Source: Cardinalis cardinalis (lineage: Eukaryota; Chordata; Aves; Passeriformes; Cardinalidae). From it: a stretch of 64,000 nucleotides of DNA. The position numbers and the translations under genes are program-made. The first letter of the stretch is position 1, and each line of letters begins with the position of its first letter. The stretch is from the NCBI GenBank assembly GCA_014549065.1, contig JACDOX010000008.1, positions 5,444,997 through 5,508,996 of the forward strand, given 5' to 3'. The notes beneath the pieces are model-generated. The model did no database searches and was not told the origin of the DNA. It worked only from the letters and a program-made list of their open reading frames with translations. Positions 1 to 12,700 of this stretch are shown in pieces.

Positions 1-880
1 GAAGACTCAGGTAACTCTTCAATAAGAAGATTCAGTCCTGCATTTATATGTGTCTTAGACATTCTCCGATTATAGACATATGAACATTAAAATTTTCCAT
101 TAAAGAATAAATCACTGTTTCTTTGAGGTCTTCCATTTCTTTTCAAGGTATTAGAAGCAAGAAAGTTAAAAATACATATGAAATCCAGAGATGGAGGAAG
201 CTGCCCTACTAAAAGACTCCACCTTCAACCACACCTTTCATTTCTTTGTACTTCTCCAAGACCAGTAATATCACTGAACTGAAACAAAGTCCACACCTTT
301 CTATTAAACATCTGTTGTAGAACTTGAGTTACCAAAATTCATCTTTGCCTTTTCCACACAGCTTCTCATGACAGTGTCCTACTCTTGCATGTATGGTATA
401 CATAGCACAGAGTTTGTAAACTGGAGGGGTGAGGTGCTTCAATTTAGTCTCTTGTGGACAAGTAGACACATCACCAGAAACACCATTAGAGCTACCTCCC
501 TTGGGGAGAAGCCATAGGCTTAAAAGGGTTGTGGAGCATAAAATATCTTCTCATTCCTTTGAATGAAGGAGCCTTTGATCTTTTAAGGCTAGGTGAGGGT
601 GTCTAGTAAGATCTTGTCTGTAAGCATGCTGTAGATTAAGGAAAGAACCTGCAGCCACCAAAACACAAGGAGGAGTACTTCTTTTCCTCCTTCATCATCC
701 CCTCCTTTTTCTAAAGGAAATACTTCAGTAAATGTCAACTCCCACTGAAGCAAGTAATTTAACATTAGCAGAAGACTTCACCTCCTCAGAATTCCTTTTT
801 GAATCTGCTGCTGGGGAGGTGCCCTCAGCAGACTGTACCCAAACCAGCTGGGTGCATACATGTACACATACACATGTAGA

Positions 881-924
881 AGCAATCTCAGCTAATCATG
901 AGGAGCAATCTCAGCTAATCATGA
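881..924. repeat. 21-bp tandem duplication
   Basis: AGCAATCTCAGCTAATCATG plus A occurs at 881-901 and again at 904-924 without mismatch, separated by two bases. This suggests a recent small duplication in DPF3 intron 1. Confidence 0.9.
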
Positions 925-2139
925 TGCACATGATAATTACAGGTTGTCTCTCAATAGGCCCTTATAAAGCTTTTTACAAGTATGCATCAACTAACCCTTA
1001 AACACTCCTTTAGTGCATATGAGGTTTATTGTTTTCCTTATATAGGAAACAAAACTGAATCCTTGAGCAGTTAAATAACCTGTCCAAGGACACTAAGGAT
1101 GCAGGAAACACAAGTTGGTTGGTCTGACTCATGATGNCTGAAATGCAACTGCTAGGCATGCTTCTCATTCTAGTTTCTCCAGGCAGCTTGCAGAGTTCAT
1201 TAACATTTTCAGGAAACACAGAATCTGAATTGTCCAACTTGGCTAGACAGAGAAGAGGAAGGAGGCTCATCTTTTATGGACTTACATCTCACCCTTAATA
1301 TTTCTGTCCAAATAGTATTCTCTGGGCCCAAAGGAAAAGAAAGACAGGTTTTTAAACTTTTTGGAATCTCAACCTAGCAAAGGAGATGTGTCCTCTTACA
1401 GCTTCAGGTGTTCAGTGGTAAGCGGAGAGTCTCATGCTATATAACTTTAGCAGGTGTCAGGTGAGAGGGTCAGAGGTTCTGTTTCTGTTTAAAAGCCTTG
1501 CTTTCACAGAAAAATGGGAACAGCTAAGCAACATGTTCAAAGAGTAACACCAACTGGGGCAGAGCAGGGTAAACGGAAGCACGGTAAGGATTTCATAAAG
1601 TTCTTTTCAAATTAGGAGCTGCAGGTAGAAACCATTATCATTGCATTGCTACCTCCAGTGTATCCAACTCAACTGTTGTTACTCTGTACCTGCACCCTTT
1701 ATTTCTGGCATTAATGTTTTTCTAAGATTATGACTTTTTCTCTGTACAGTGCAGTTTTTCCAAGAATAACTGTTTCAAATTCATCTTGCCACTTCAGAAT
1801 ACATGATCAAAAATGACAAATACAATATCCTGTCCCACGCAAACCTACTGCCTCCAACACTCACTTAAAGTAACTCTATTGACACCACTGATAAGGGTTT
1901 CAGAGAGGGTCTGCTGAAATGATGCAGTCAGGCGAACCTCTATGGGGAACACCTCAGTGTGGCTCTCAACAAGCTGTCTCCAAGATGACTGGCAGTCATA
2001 AGGAGTTGTAATATACATATGCATATAAGATTACATACACAATATCCAGAGAGAGGCATGTTTCATCATGCTTAACACAAGTATAAGGACCAGCAACTCC
2101 TAAATGCTATGTAAATCTGTTGTCATCTTATTGCAAAAG

Positions 2140-2400
2140 TTCCNTAACTTCTCAGTGATTTCTCCTCACAGCACTGACTCCTTCTTCTTCATAGCACAAC
2201 CAACAAACTCCAACTCCATCCTCAACCAGCTAACCCACTCATCTTCTTATTAGACACAGCTGTGGCCTATTAAGGGCAGGCCTGTTCCTAATCTTTGGTG
2301 ATTAGTACAGCTGCAACTCCTCAGGTGTGAGACTACCTTCTGCAGTATTTTCTTATATTCTATCCCTCCACATAAATCTTTCTCAAGTCCCAGGCGTCTG
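2140..2400. mobile_element. Probable ERV-type LTR remnant
   Basis: The stretch around 2165-2330 (features such as CACTGACTCCTTCTTCTTCA and TTAGACACAGCTGTGGCC) resembles sequence I recall from avian ERVL-like LTRs. No internal retroviral genes or second LTR were found next to it, so it would be a solo or fragmentary LTR. The family assignment is from memory. Confidence 0.35.
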
Positions 2401-5400
2401 AATTCAGTTCATCCTTCCTTCTCTCTCTCTTTCAATTCCCCGGTTTTAAAAATGGGAATACCATTACATGGCTCCATCACAATAATTTTCATATTATAAC
2501 TGGTGGTGTGTTTGAAGATGTGAACTGCTACTCTGAGCACTTTAATTCAAGGCATGAAGAGTGGACAATGAGAGGCATCATAATAACACACTTTTTTGAC
2601 TATTTCTGCACTACAGAGTCACACAGCAGTGATTAAACGTGCAAAATCCTGTACAGCATGGACTAGATTCAGCATAAAGCCTGGTAAGTCTGTTCTATGG
2701 CTGCACAAAATTCATCAGCACAGTTCTTGAAAATAGAGTGGCTTTCTTGAAGCTACTCTCCTACCCACAGTCCCAGTGGATGTAGTGAAAGGCATGGTAG
2801 TATTTAAGCAGTGACTGTAAGAAGGTGTGGTTCCTTACCACCAAGTCTGTAATGAAGAGAAACAAATATAGGGCAGATTGTGGCTCCTTTCCTAAGGAGG
2901 TGTGTTAGGATAGTGGCAGCAGAGGAAGGAGTCTCTGAGGTACATTGCACAGGATACAAAGGTTTCCTGCTCAGAGCTGTCCTGGTCATCAGCACAATGT
3001 CCACTGCCAGTTGAAGCCCTGTCTGGACAGGGGACAGAACTAACCAGGGCAGTAAATTCATCCACCAAATTTCTACAAGAAATTTGTATGACAAACTTGA
3101 ATATTGTGTAGCAACTTGATGGGTTTTTTTTTTTCATAATGGATGAGCATCACTNGAAATCATACCTGGAAGACTATGTCCTTGGCACCACTGCAAATAC
3201 CAACCTCCTGGAAAACCTTTCCTGGCACAAAACAGCTTTATTCCTTCCTCCTTAAAGATGAACAGCACAATGCCTACATTCCACTTTTATGCATCTGTAA
3301 CTCATGGGCTGGCTGGGCTTCTCCATCCCTTTGTCTTACATGTATGATGTAAAAGACAAGAATATGTTTTCCTTGTGTGTGCTAATCATTACTGCAAAAC
3401 TGAGAGTGCAAGGGTGAAACAGTCATTTAGGGTAACATGAAAGTTCTAATGCCAATATTTTGTATATCAACAGAGCCTGAATCCCATCTAACCCCCCCTT
3501 GGCACACCTTGTGCTGTTNTTAACAGCTAGTCATAATGTGACAGGTTTCAAAACGAAGTACTTCAGATGCTCTGTTGGTGAAGGAACCACCATATCAGGA
3601 AAACAATGGAGACTGAAGCTTACTTACCAGATTCTAATTTATACTGATCAGTTTGGAATACAAAAAAAGCACAAAATAGGGAACAACTCAAATTACTCTA
3701 GCAGAAACAGATGGGTGGTAAGGGTGGGAGGTTGCNTTTGTTGTTTGATGATGAAGTACATTCAGAGCTGTTGTTGGGCATTTAGGACTAAATGCATCCA
3801 GGTGACACAAAGCCTGCAGGATCTTTTTCAGAAAGTACNTCTGAGAAAAGTGGGGAGGGAGAAGAGCTGTTCAGGTCAGTTTAGCTGCTCACAGGGAGGC
3901 AGACCCAAAAGGATTTGCTCTCAGGCTTCCCCTCGAGATTCCCTTGCCAAACTCAGTGGNCACAGAACCTGTGAACCAATGAGCAAAATAAATGGGATTA
4001 CATTTCTAAGTCCCTACCAGTTCCTGAGAGAAGGAAGTGGGAATGGGAAAGGCACCAAAGAGGGAATCTGTNGTAGCAAACAGAACCTCTGAAGAAGCAT
4101 TCACTGCCTGTTTAGCCTNAATAATTGTTCTCTCCTGATAAAGCTTTCACTTAAGACCCCTAGTAGACATTTAAAANCCAGCTTCAAAAAATGTTGCCAG
4201 AATAAGACTCTGGATGAAGCAGACAATAGGTATGACTTGGCATGACAAATCCTGCTTAGCAGCCCAGGGGTTAAGTCTATGAGCCAGAGCAGCAGGCTCT
4301 TTGCTTCTGCTTCCTCCCACAGCAGTAACCCACAAAACTTCAATGGGACAGTTGTGCAGTTTGTGTCCACACTGCAATGCCCTGCTGCAGAGGTACCCCT
4401 AGCACTCTCTTGCCCTTTCCTGCCTCCACTCTTCATTGGAAGGAGTAGGAGGAAGAGGGATTGCCTTCCATTACTAGTGGACAGAAAAGCAACCAGATGC
4501 CCCGAGCTGTGGTATGGCCCCAAAAAGGGCCATNGAGTCTATAAAACCCTGAATGCAGAAAAGAGCTTCTGCCTCACACCTCCCCTCAGGAACAAGAATA
4601 CAATTATCACCAGCTTTGGCACCTGCTGCTGAAGGTGTGTTTTACTCTCTTTTGTCACGAGAGTCCTCCCACTGTTCCCACTGCACCTTCCCAAACTCTG
4701 TCTTTCCTCTTTTTCACATTGGGTCTGGAAAAGAAGTCTTGTTNTTTTTCCAGACATGAGTCTTCTCATCCAAAATCCCAACCTTATGCCCAAGGATATC
4801 ACACCAGGCTCCACAAGCCATCCTCTCCAGGGAACACTGTGGATAGCTAATTGCTCTCAGGTTCTTCATTTGCTAAGGTATGCCCANCACAGCAGTTCTC
4901 AGGGACCAGGACCAGTGGTAGCTGCCAGCTGGAAGTTCTTTGGGTCAGAAACTGCTCAATTAGTACAAGGAAATCACAGCCTAGTGGGAGCTNCTTACAA
5001 TACTCATTTCTAGTTAATAGTAATTTTTAAAGGAACTAAGTAAAGGAAATGTCTTTCATTTGTATTACAATCTGTCTTTCTGTGTCCTCATTTCCCTTCT
5101 GGCCTACAAAACCTCTTTTCATACCTTACCATGTCTCTACCATGCTTCCTATTCATACCTCAATGTCCTTTTGCCGGTTACTTCCCCAAACAGGGCCTTG
5201 CCTAATCAGCCCTTCTTCAATAAAGCACTTCTGCCTTAGAATCCTGGCAATCATCTTCTCCAAGTTTTCCTGTGTCACCATTCCTTGTAACCAGCCCTTA
5301 GATTTGTTTTCACACCTTCCAAAGGACTTGAGAGTTTGCCCCACTATCTTATTCTTCATTAGCATATGAGGAGAGCACTGCCATCTGAACTTACATTTTA

Positions 5401-6592
5401 GAAGAGTCCCTATTGCAGTTACAGGGAAACCAAGAGATNAGTGAGGAAAAAACCTGCATACATGCCCCTAACCCATGAGAATACCATTTTTTTCAAATCA
5501 AAAAGCTGCAAACCCTTTAAAGGATTGGATATCTTCTTATCTGCAGTCCTTTTCTTTCACTTATTCTCAAAGCAAAGTAGCACACACATGTATGCACACA
5601 CATTTTCTTTTCAATCCTTCCCTCAGTCCTGACCTNTTGCCCTGCTTCAACAGTAGTAACTCGTCACTTCATTTTGTCATGGGTTTGCCTTTCTCCATCT
5701 CATTGTGGCCTTTCCAGGGATTAAAGAAACAGAATATCCTAATACCTAGAAATATTTCTATTTTCTTCCACTAAAAATTACGTCAGGTGACAAAAAACTG
5801 GGATTGAGATTGGAAGACTGGCAAGGACTCAAAATTAATGCTTTCACAGTGTCATCAACTGCCTTAAAACTTCTAGATTATGGTTTTTCAGACACCCAAA
5901 AGATAAAGATCTTTAACTAGAACTGGGACTGCACATGGACAAAGGAAACTGAAACTAAGGCACAATATTTACATAAATTGAAATATTAACACTAAAATTA
6001 GAGTTTGTGTTTGTATTTTAGCTTAACATATTTTGCTTCGTTTTCATGGGCAATTTAGGTGTTCCATACCCCCTTCAGTACTTCACTCAAGAAGCGGCCT
6101 ATCTTCAACTAGATTGTTTGTTTTCTTGGGGGGCTGGGTGTGGTGTGTGCTTGGTTTTGGTTGTGGTTGTTTAGGGTTTTTTTAATCTGTGATTTTGCTT
6201 CATAACTGGATTCCTTTGGTCACTGGGCAGAGAGTGAAGCAGTGCAACATACACAGACAATCAGGAGTCACATTAACAAGGAAAGCCTGAGACAAGACCA
6301 CCCTCTTAGCACACTCCCTGGCAGCACAGGCGATGTGGATGCCCTTTGCACGGAGCTACTGTTTGCATAGCATAGAATATCTTTTTGCTAGGCCACGTTT
6401 AGGGGCCTCTCTACACTTATGCGAAGAGCAAGAGGGCATGGTGGCCTTCATACGGAATTTACACGTAGGCAAGAGAAAACTACATAAATTGAGAGTAAGA
6501 TGTAGTTCAAATAACCATTTTTTTCCAAGTCAAAAAGTAGCTGTAACTGGCACACAAGCAGCTTAGAGTGTAAGTGGAAACAAATTCCAGGG

Positions 6593-6790
6593 TGTCATGG
6601 TTTAATCCCAGCTGGCGACTAAGTACCACACAGNCACTCACTCACTCTACACAGCCTGCAGTGGGGATTAGAATCAGGTTTAAAAAAAAAATTTAAAAAG
6701 TAAAACTCATGGGTTCAGATAAGAACAGTTAAATAGTTGGCACAAAATAAAATATATTAATACCAATACTAGTTCTTTTACTGCCAGCCT
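6593..6790. mobile_element. Degenerate solo LTR fragment of an avian endogenous retrovirus
   Basis: It starts TGTCATGGTTTAATCCCAGC and continues with GGCGACTAAGTACCACACAG and a run of CACT repeats, matching the terminal part of an LTR family widespread in neoavian genomes. The remainder is decayed and A-rich, and the other LTR end is missing. No retroviral coding sequence is present. Confidence 0.6.
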
Positions 6791-8490
6791 CTCCTCACAA
6801 TCCACATGTCTTCCTAGCAGCGGCCCTGTGAACTCATCAGAAAGCACTGGAAACATGAAATAATATCAAGAAGCAATTGCACATCTTTTGCCTTACATTT
6901 GCAATGTAGACTTGCATTCACATTGTCACTGCCCCCATATCCAGTAGGAGTATTCCACGTGGAAGCACGAAGCAGATACATTAATAGAACCTGCTGATTT
7001 CCTCTGCTGTGGTAAGGTTCTCCAAGGAACCTCACAGTCCCAGGTATTTCATTTGAAAAGTGTTTAGAAGTTTATTAGTCAGACTTGGAGGAGCTTTGCA
7101 CAAGCACCTGGGTCCTCTGCCCCACTTGCTGACCTGCAGTAGCTTTGAGGCAGAGCACTGATGCGATCCTAGCACTTGAATCCTGGCAGTGAAGGCCATC
7201 AGGTTGGTCTTCTTGGTCGTGCTGCCAAAGTTTGTGTTTCATCTCTAAAGATTTCTCAAAAATGTGATATCTGAGAGCTCAAATGCTGATACATAAAAGG
7301 AGCACATCAGAGCTTCCTCCCAACTGTAGAAAGCTGTGTGAACACCTAGCTAGCACAGTGAGAAAGAAGAATTTTGTTATGTCTTTTACCCAATGTGTAC
7401 AGTGTCCTGGGATCATCTACAGATATCTGATCAANTGCCTAATACACAATTATTAATCATTCCACTGAATGCCTTTAACTTTGAACAAGAGAATCTGTCT
7501 TCTCATCAGAATTTAGACATGCTACTGCACAGCATGAAGAGAGGACAATCACCTTATGTGCAAGTGCCATCAGTTGCCTTTCATTATAAATATTAACTTA
7601 TAAGACATGTCTGCAAATGGCCACAGGAGCAGAAAGAGAGCCACATGGAAGACCAAAGGTCACCTATGATTGTGAATCTGAAACATTACTGGAAAATTCA
7701 TTCCACAAACAGTGACCTACTAAGAGAAAGAAAAAAAAAGGCAAAATGAAACTGCAACAGGATAGAAAAGACAATAAAAATAATGCTTCCTCTAGTCAGA
7801 TCAGACCACTGCAGATTTCCGAGGGGTTNACCCTGACAAGCTTTGACACACACCTTCCAAAAAAAAGTGACTAATAAGTATAGGAACATCAATCAAGATT
7901 TTTTTCCTCTAGAATGAGGTTTTACTTCATATTCAGTCTGAATGAGAGGCCTATGAACAGACATTAGAGACAGTAGATTTCTTAAATGTAATGCCCATTT
8001 AAAGAATCAGCATTGAACACTTTGCATTCNCTCTCAAGTTTCAGCACTTATTTGGCAGTTTATAACCATGTATCTCAAACTTCTTTTTAGGAAGAGACAT
8101 AAAGGATTTTATGTATTTTTTTCCATAGGGAAACACTACAGCACAGGCTTTGTCTGAAAATATACAGAAAGTCAGTGGTGTAGGCAGAAACTGAATGCAA
8201 GTCTCTGCATTACCAGTCTGCATCATGCCATTTCCTCTGTACAGAAGCCAAAGTGTATGTTTAATAAACAGGTTGTCTCAGGTTGTTGCAAGACCTGGGT
8301 GAACTGGCACACCGACTTCCCCCTAGGGTTGACATGCAGGAGCAAACATTGCAAAGAACAAAATAAAGCTCTGGTTATTCAGCCAGTAATCATAATTCCA
8401 TCTTGCATTTCTGGGTCTCTTATTTTGAAACTTCTCAAGGCCTTTCTTGCAACACTGCTAAGTACTATGTGACTGCCAGAGACCTTGAAA

Positions 8491-9660
8491 CAAAAATGGC
8501 CATATCAGGTCAGACCAAAGGTCCACCTAGCATGGTCTTAAACTTAGGCCAGTATGAAATCTCTAAGGAAGCACACAAAATATGGATATAGTGATATTCT
8601 GCAGGAAACGTACTTGCATCTCACCTCAGCCTATGGCAAACTGTGGTTCAGCTATCAAGGAATTCAATAGCCATTTAAGGATCTACCTTCTGTAATACTG
8701 ATGTTTTTTGAGCCCAGGTAAATTCAATATCCCATACATCCCATTGTAAAGAGTTTCACAGGTTTATTTAACATTAAGCAAAAATCCTTTTGTTCCTTTT
8801 GAACCAGTCTCTTGATAATCTTGTTTGATGTCCTAACTTTTGACTTCAAGGAGGGGAATGAACATAAATTCATCCCCTATTTGCCCCTTCCACGATGCTC
8901 CTGATCTCAGGAACCTCTCTCATAGAGAGAGACTTGGAAGTCTTTTTACAGACTGGAAAACCCAAACCAATTTAGTAACTCTTCATACAGAAGTCATTCC
9001 TTTTGATCCTCCTTGCTTCTTTCTCAGTACATCTTTCAGCTTATTGGATCCTTTACAAAACAGGGAGACCAAACTGCTCTCAGTATTCCAGCATGCTTCA
9101 AACCTTGGACTTATACAGAATTACAGAAACATAGAATCATTTAGGTTGGAAAAGATCAGTAATGTGCCAAATATATTCTCATAGTAATGATGTTTGTTTT
9201 CCTTCCTTTGATACTAACTCCTAACATTCAGCCTGCATCTCTTCCTTTCTCTCTTCCTTTCTTTCAATTATTACCTTATTATTATCTTTACCTATATCTG
9301 AGCACAAATATCATCTTTTGGTAGATCTATTATAACTCCAAAACTTTTCTCCTCACCATCAGTAACTAACTCTGTCCCCATTCCTGTATATATTAATTTG
9401 AGATATTTTTCCCTATGTGTCTTAATTTACATTTATCTGAACTGAACATAATTAGTCATTTTTTAATGACCCACATAATTCAGTTTCATGGGGCTCTTCT
9501 TCAACACTTTGCAGCAACCTAGCGTTCTTCCCACATGGAGCATGCTTAGTATTATCAGCTTAGTTTGCCACCTCCTCTTCACATTCTTTCCCAGATCATT
9601 TGCATTTATCAGGCAGCACAGGCCTAGTTACTGATCCCACAGAGCCTCCATGGGTGACCT
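8491..9660 (-). mobile_element. Ancient CR1 LINE remnant (about 1.2 kb)
   Basis: The segment begins with ATCAGGTCAGACCAAAGGTC, the typical reverse-oriented sequence near the 3' end of old amniote CR1 elements. It keeps recognisable CR1 landmarks in the right order: GAGTTTCACAGG near 8751, the CTCATAGAGAGAG region near 8919, the CAGTATTCCAGCATG region near 9080, the ATGTGTCTTAATTTACATTT region near 9414 and CCAGATCATTTGCATTTATC near 9592. It is heavily mutated with no open frame, so it is old and inactive. Confidence 0.65.
9119..9162 (-). mobile_element. Short CR1 3'-end fragment nested in an older CR1
   Basis: ACATAGAATCATTTAGGTTGG plus AAAAGATC is the reverse-oriented 3' tail of a younger avian CR1 subfamily. 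It lies inside the older CR1 remnant and interrupts its order, so it inserted later. Confidence 0.6.
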
Positions 9661-9675
9661 GACCATGGAGGCTAG

Positions 9676-9747
9676 CCTAGCCCATGTTTTGAAGGTTTTG
9701 CTCCTAGCCCATGTTTTGCTCCTAGCCCATGTTTTGAAGGTTTTAAC
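9676..9747. repeat. Imperfect tandem repeat, three copies
   Basis: CCTAGCCCATGTTTTG starts copies at 9676, 9703 and 9721. Copies one and three continue with AAGGTTTT; copy two is shortened. It directly abuts the end of the old CR1. Confidence 0.85.
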
Positions 9748-12700
9748 CAAGTGTGCCTTGGGAAGACTTCTCAAGACAGCTTAGGTTCTTTAAAAGCTCC
9801 AAGAGAAGAACATCATCAAAGCCATTTGGAAACCAGGCTGGGCGTGCTGGTGGCTGCCAAGAGGGAGTGGCTGCCACTGGAGGAAAGCTCCCAGCTGCCA
9901 TTCCCATTTTCCCTACCCTCCTGGCTGGAAGAAGAGAAGCAGGAGTCATCCTTCCCTTGTTCTCCATCTCTGCTCTTCTTATTTCTTTCTTCCCCATTAC
10001 TGGACTAGCACAGGCCTTGACCCCTTATCCTTGGAGAGACAAAATGGAGCTTTGCCTGCACTGCCAGGAAGCGCCAGATTCCCTCAGAGCACAGGCAGTC
10101 CTAGGGAGCACCGGTGTCACTGGAGTAGGGGATGCCCTACATGAGCATGCTGATGAGGGATTTTGTAAGACTTATTGCTGTAGAGGTGTGTGACCAACTT
10201 ACAGCAGAACAAAATGCTTCACACAAGCAATGTCCCCTANTGTGTAGCCACAGTTTTATTACAGTGTAACTTTCATCACCATTCAAACAATCTCCNACTA
10301 AGCAAAGGCCCAGGACTACTTAGTGATATCCTGGAACAAATAAGAATTGGGTCAAATATCAGTCACTACCATCTTAAGTTCACCATCACATTTTATGTTC
10401 ATACACATGTAAAAGGAAACATTGAGTGAAACTCTGAGCAAGCCTGTCAGGAAAAAAAACCCAGTCCATTAAGCCCTAAAGTAAGAGATACGCCTTAGGG
10501 ACCAACATCACTTTTAGCTCCTCTCTGATCTCTCTAAGTGTATCCCCCTCTGATGCCCTTCCTGGTGTGAAACCCCATTGATTCCCNTCTCTGGGATTAG
10601 GTTCTAGTCTGCACACAAACTGTTGCATAATGATTATTTCCCATTTTAAGTTTCACCCATGAGAAAGTGTTAAGAAATAAAGCAAAAAAAAAACCTTCCC
10701 AAACTAAAGTGCTGTTTAAATGTAAAAATAGGAACAAGGAAGAATTTAAAAGATTTTAAATTAAAATTTACTTGTGCCTTCTCTGTCTGAATTCTAACCT
10801 CCCATGAAGATGCAGCAGCAGGTCTAGCTGCATGTCAGCTTACCTAGAAACTACCCAAAGAAGCACCATGTCACTTGGGGAGGGTTCTTCTCCCTCCCTA
10901 TTCACTGGGTTGATTTTTTCACTCCCTTATTCCAAAACTAGTTTAAGTGTGATCCAGTGGAGACTTCCAGTGCCAGCTGTCCCTTGGTACTAGCTACCAT
11001 TACTTGTAGTGTTCATTTATGAATGCTCTTGGTCTTGTTTTTGTCCTCTTGATTTTATTTTTTTTTAATCCTTTACAGATAGAAAATAATCTGAGGACAT
11101 GAGGCACCCAAAGCATCACAGAGTAGGTCCGAATCTCACACTAGAAAGATGAAAATTTCTGAACAGTCCCATCCTGAAATGGCTTAGTGAAGCAAAGTGC
11201 CTACAACAACTTCTGTGCAGGAATGTACTGGGAAATTTAAAGGCAGTGGCTGCTCTTTATCATCTCAATGTAGGGAATTACTCAGGATGAGCACAGCTCA
11301 TCTGACAGAAGCGGTTTTGCAGGTGGCTCAAACTGGAAAATAACCACTANGGCACAAGAGAATCATTTGAAAGCAGAGAGAATTAATTGTACAGTTGGTA
11401 TTAACATATGGATGAAACATTGCTTTAAAAGTTCAAACAGCAACTGTCAGCTGAACAAAGTTGGCAGAGGAGTAACAAATGAGTTTTGCAATTGTGCTAT
11501 TTTTACTATGCAATACCAATACTGTATAAAAGAACAAATGTGTATAAGTTCAATGCCAAACCTAAACCATTGCTAACAGTGTTGTTATGATGCAATTAAA
11601 ATGTCACCANCATTATTTGCTGAAAAGGATTTTATCCCCCTCCCCAAGCAAGTGTTTTCATTACTGGAGTTTTACTAGGCATGTTTGTGAGAAAAAAGGT
11701 GAAGGAATAACCCAACTCAAATATTTAAAAACATTTAACTGTTCTGGCTCATTGACAACTGTATGCTCTCCCTGTGATTTTTTAAGAGCTGCTGACGCCT
11801 CATGGAAAAAACTTTGAAAAACATATTATTGAAAAACAATTTTGCCAATGTGTCATATTTTCTGTTTTATCCCTTCTCTTGCTTTTCACTGGTAGAAGAA
11901 TCCACATGAAAACAGAACCTTGATTCTTTAGGTAGACAGAATTTGGATCTGAGCTCTGCCAAAGCATGTGGGTGTTTGGATCCTGTTCATTAAAGACATT
12001 TAACTTCAGATCCAGGTTCAATCTTCAAAGCTCAAAAGAAGTGCTGAGATCCAGGATTTTGTTCTGACCCACCCCTGCTACTAAGAAGCTGTCTGCTGTC
12101 TGTCCTGTCTGTTAAGCTATAGACTTCTGCTAAGGATCTCATAGGTGGCTACTGCTGTCAACATTTGCTGCCAAATTATAAGCATCAGGCACTACTGAAT
12201 ATCTGAGAAGCTCAGAGAGTCTGAAAAATTAAGGGGGGGAGGAGGGCGGGTGGAATAAAAGGAATTTTCTCTGGTGATACTGTTGTCTTGAAATAACATA
12301 GACTTGGTTTGTGTCTCACACTGGCATAACTTTTGGACTTCAGTGAAATCACACTGACTGAGTACAAACAAAAACCACAGTCTGTATGAAGCTGAAAGGT
12401 TTTTTTTTTTTCACATTCAGAGTGTTGAAACAACACATTCCAGTCCAGCCATAGAAGATCCTGCTGCCTTGTAAGCACAGAAAATAGAGATTCACCCCAA
12501 ATCTCCCACTCTGCAAATTACTGTGAGTGGAAAAGAAGAGCAAGCCAAACTTTCTCAGCTCAAAAAGATGCCAAACAGGACATAATTTCAAAACAGAATC
12601 AAATTTCAGTATGGCCTTGGCTCTTTTCCTGATTTAGCTATGCAGGGCAGAACAATGGAAATGCTGGGTAGATACCTTCCTTGGAAGAGGGCATACTTTT

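Noticed and set aside
3499..4092. 197-codon open frame on the plus strand
   Set aside because: It contains several Ns, has no recognisable domain or codon bias, and lies in DPF3 intron 1 without splice or promoter context.
9675..9750. CRISPR-like repeat array
   Set aside because: The units are directly adjacent with no spacers and of unequal length. This is an ordinary eukaryotic tandem repeat.
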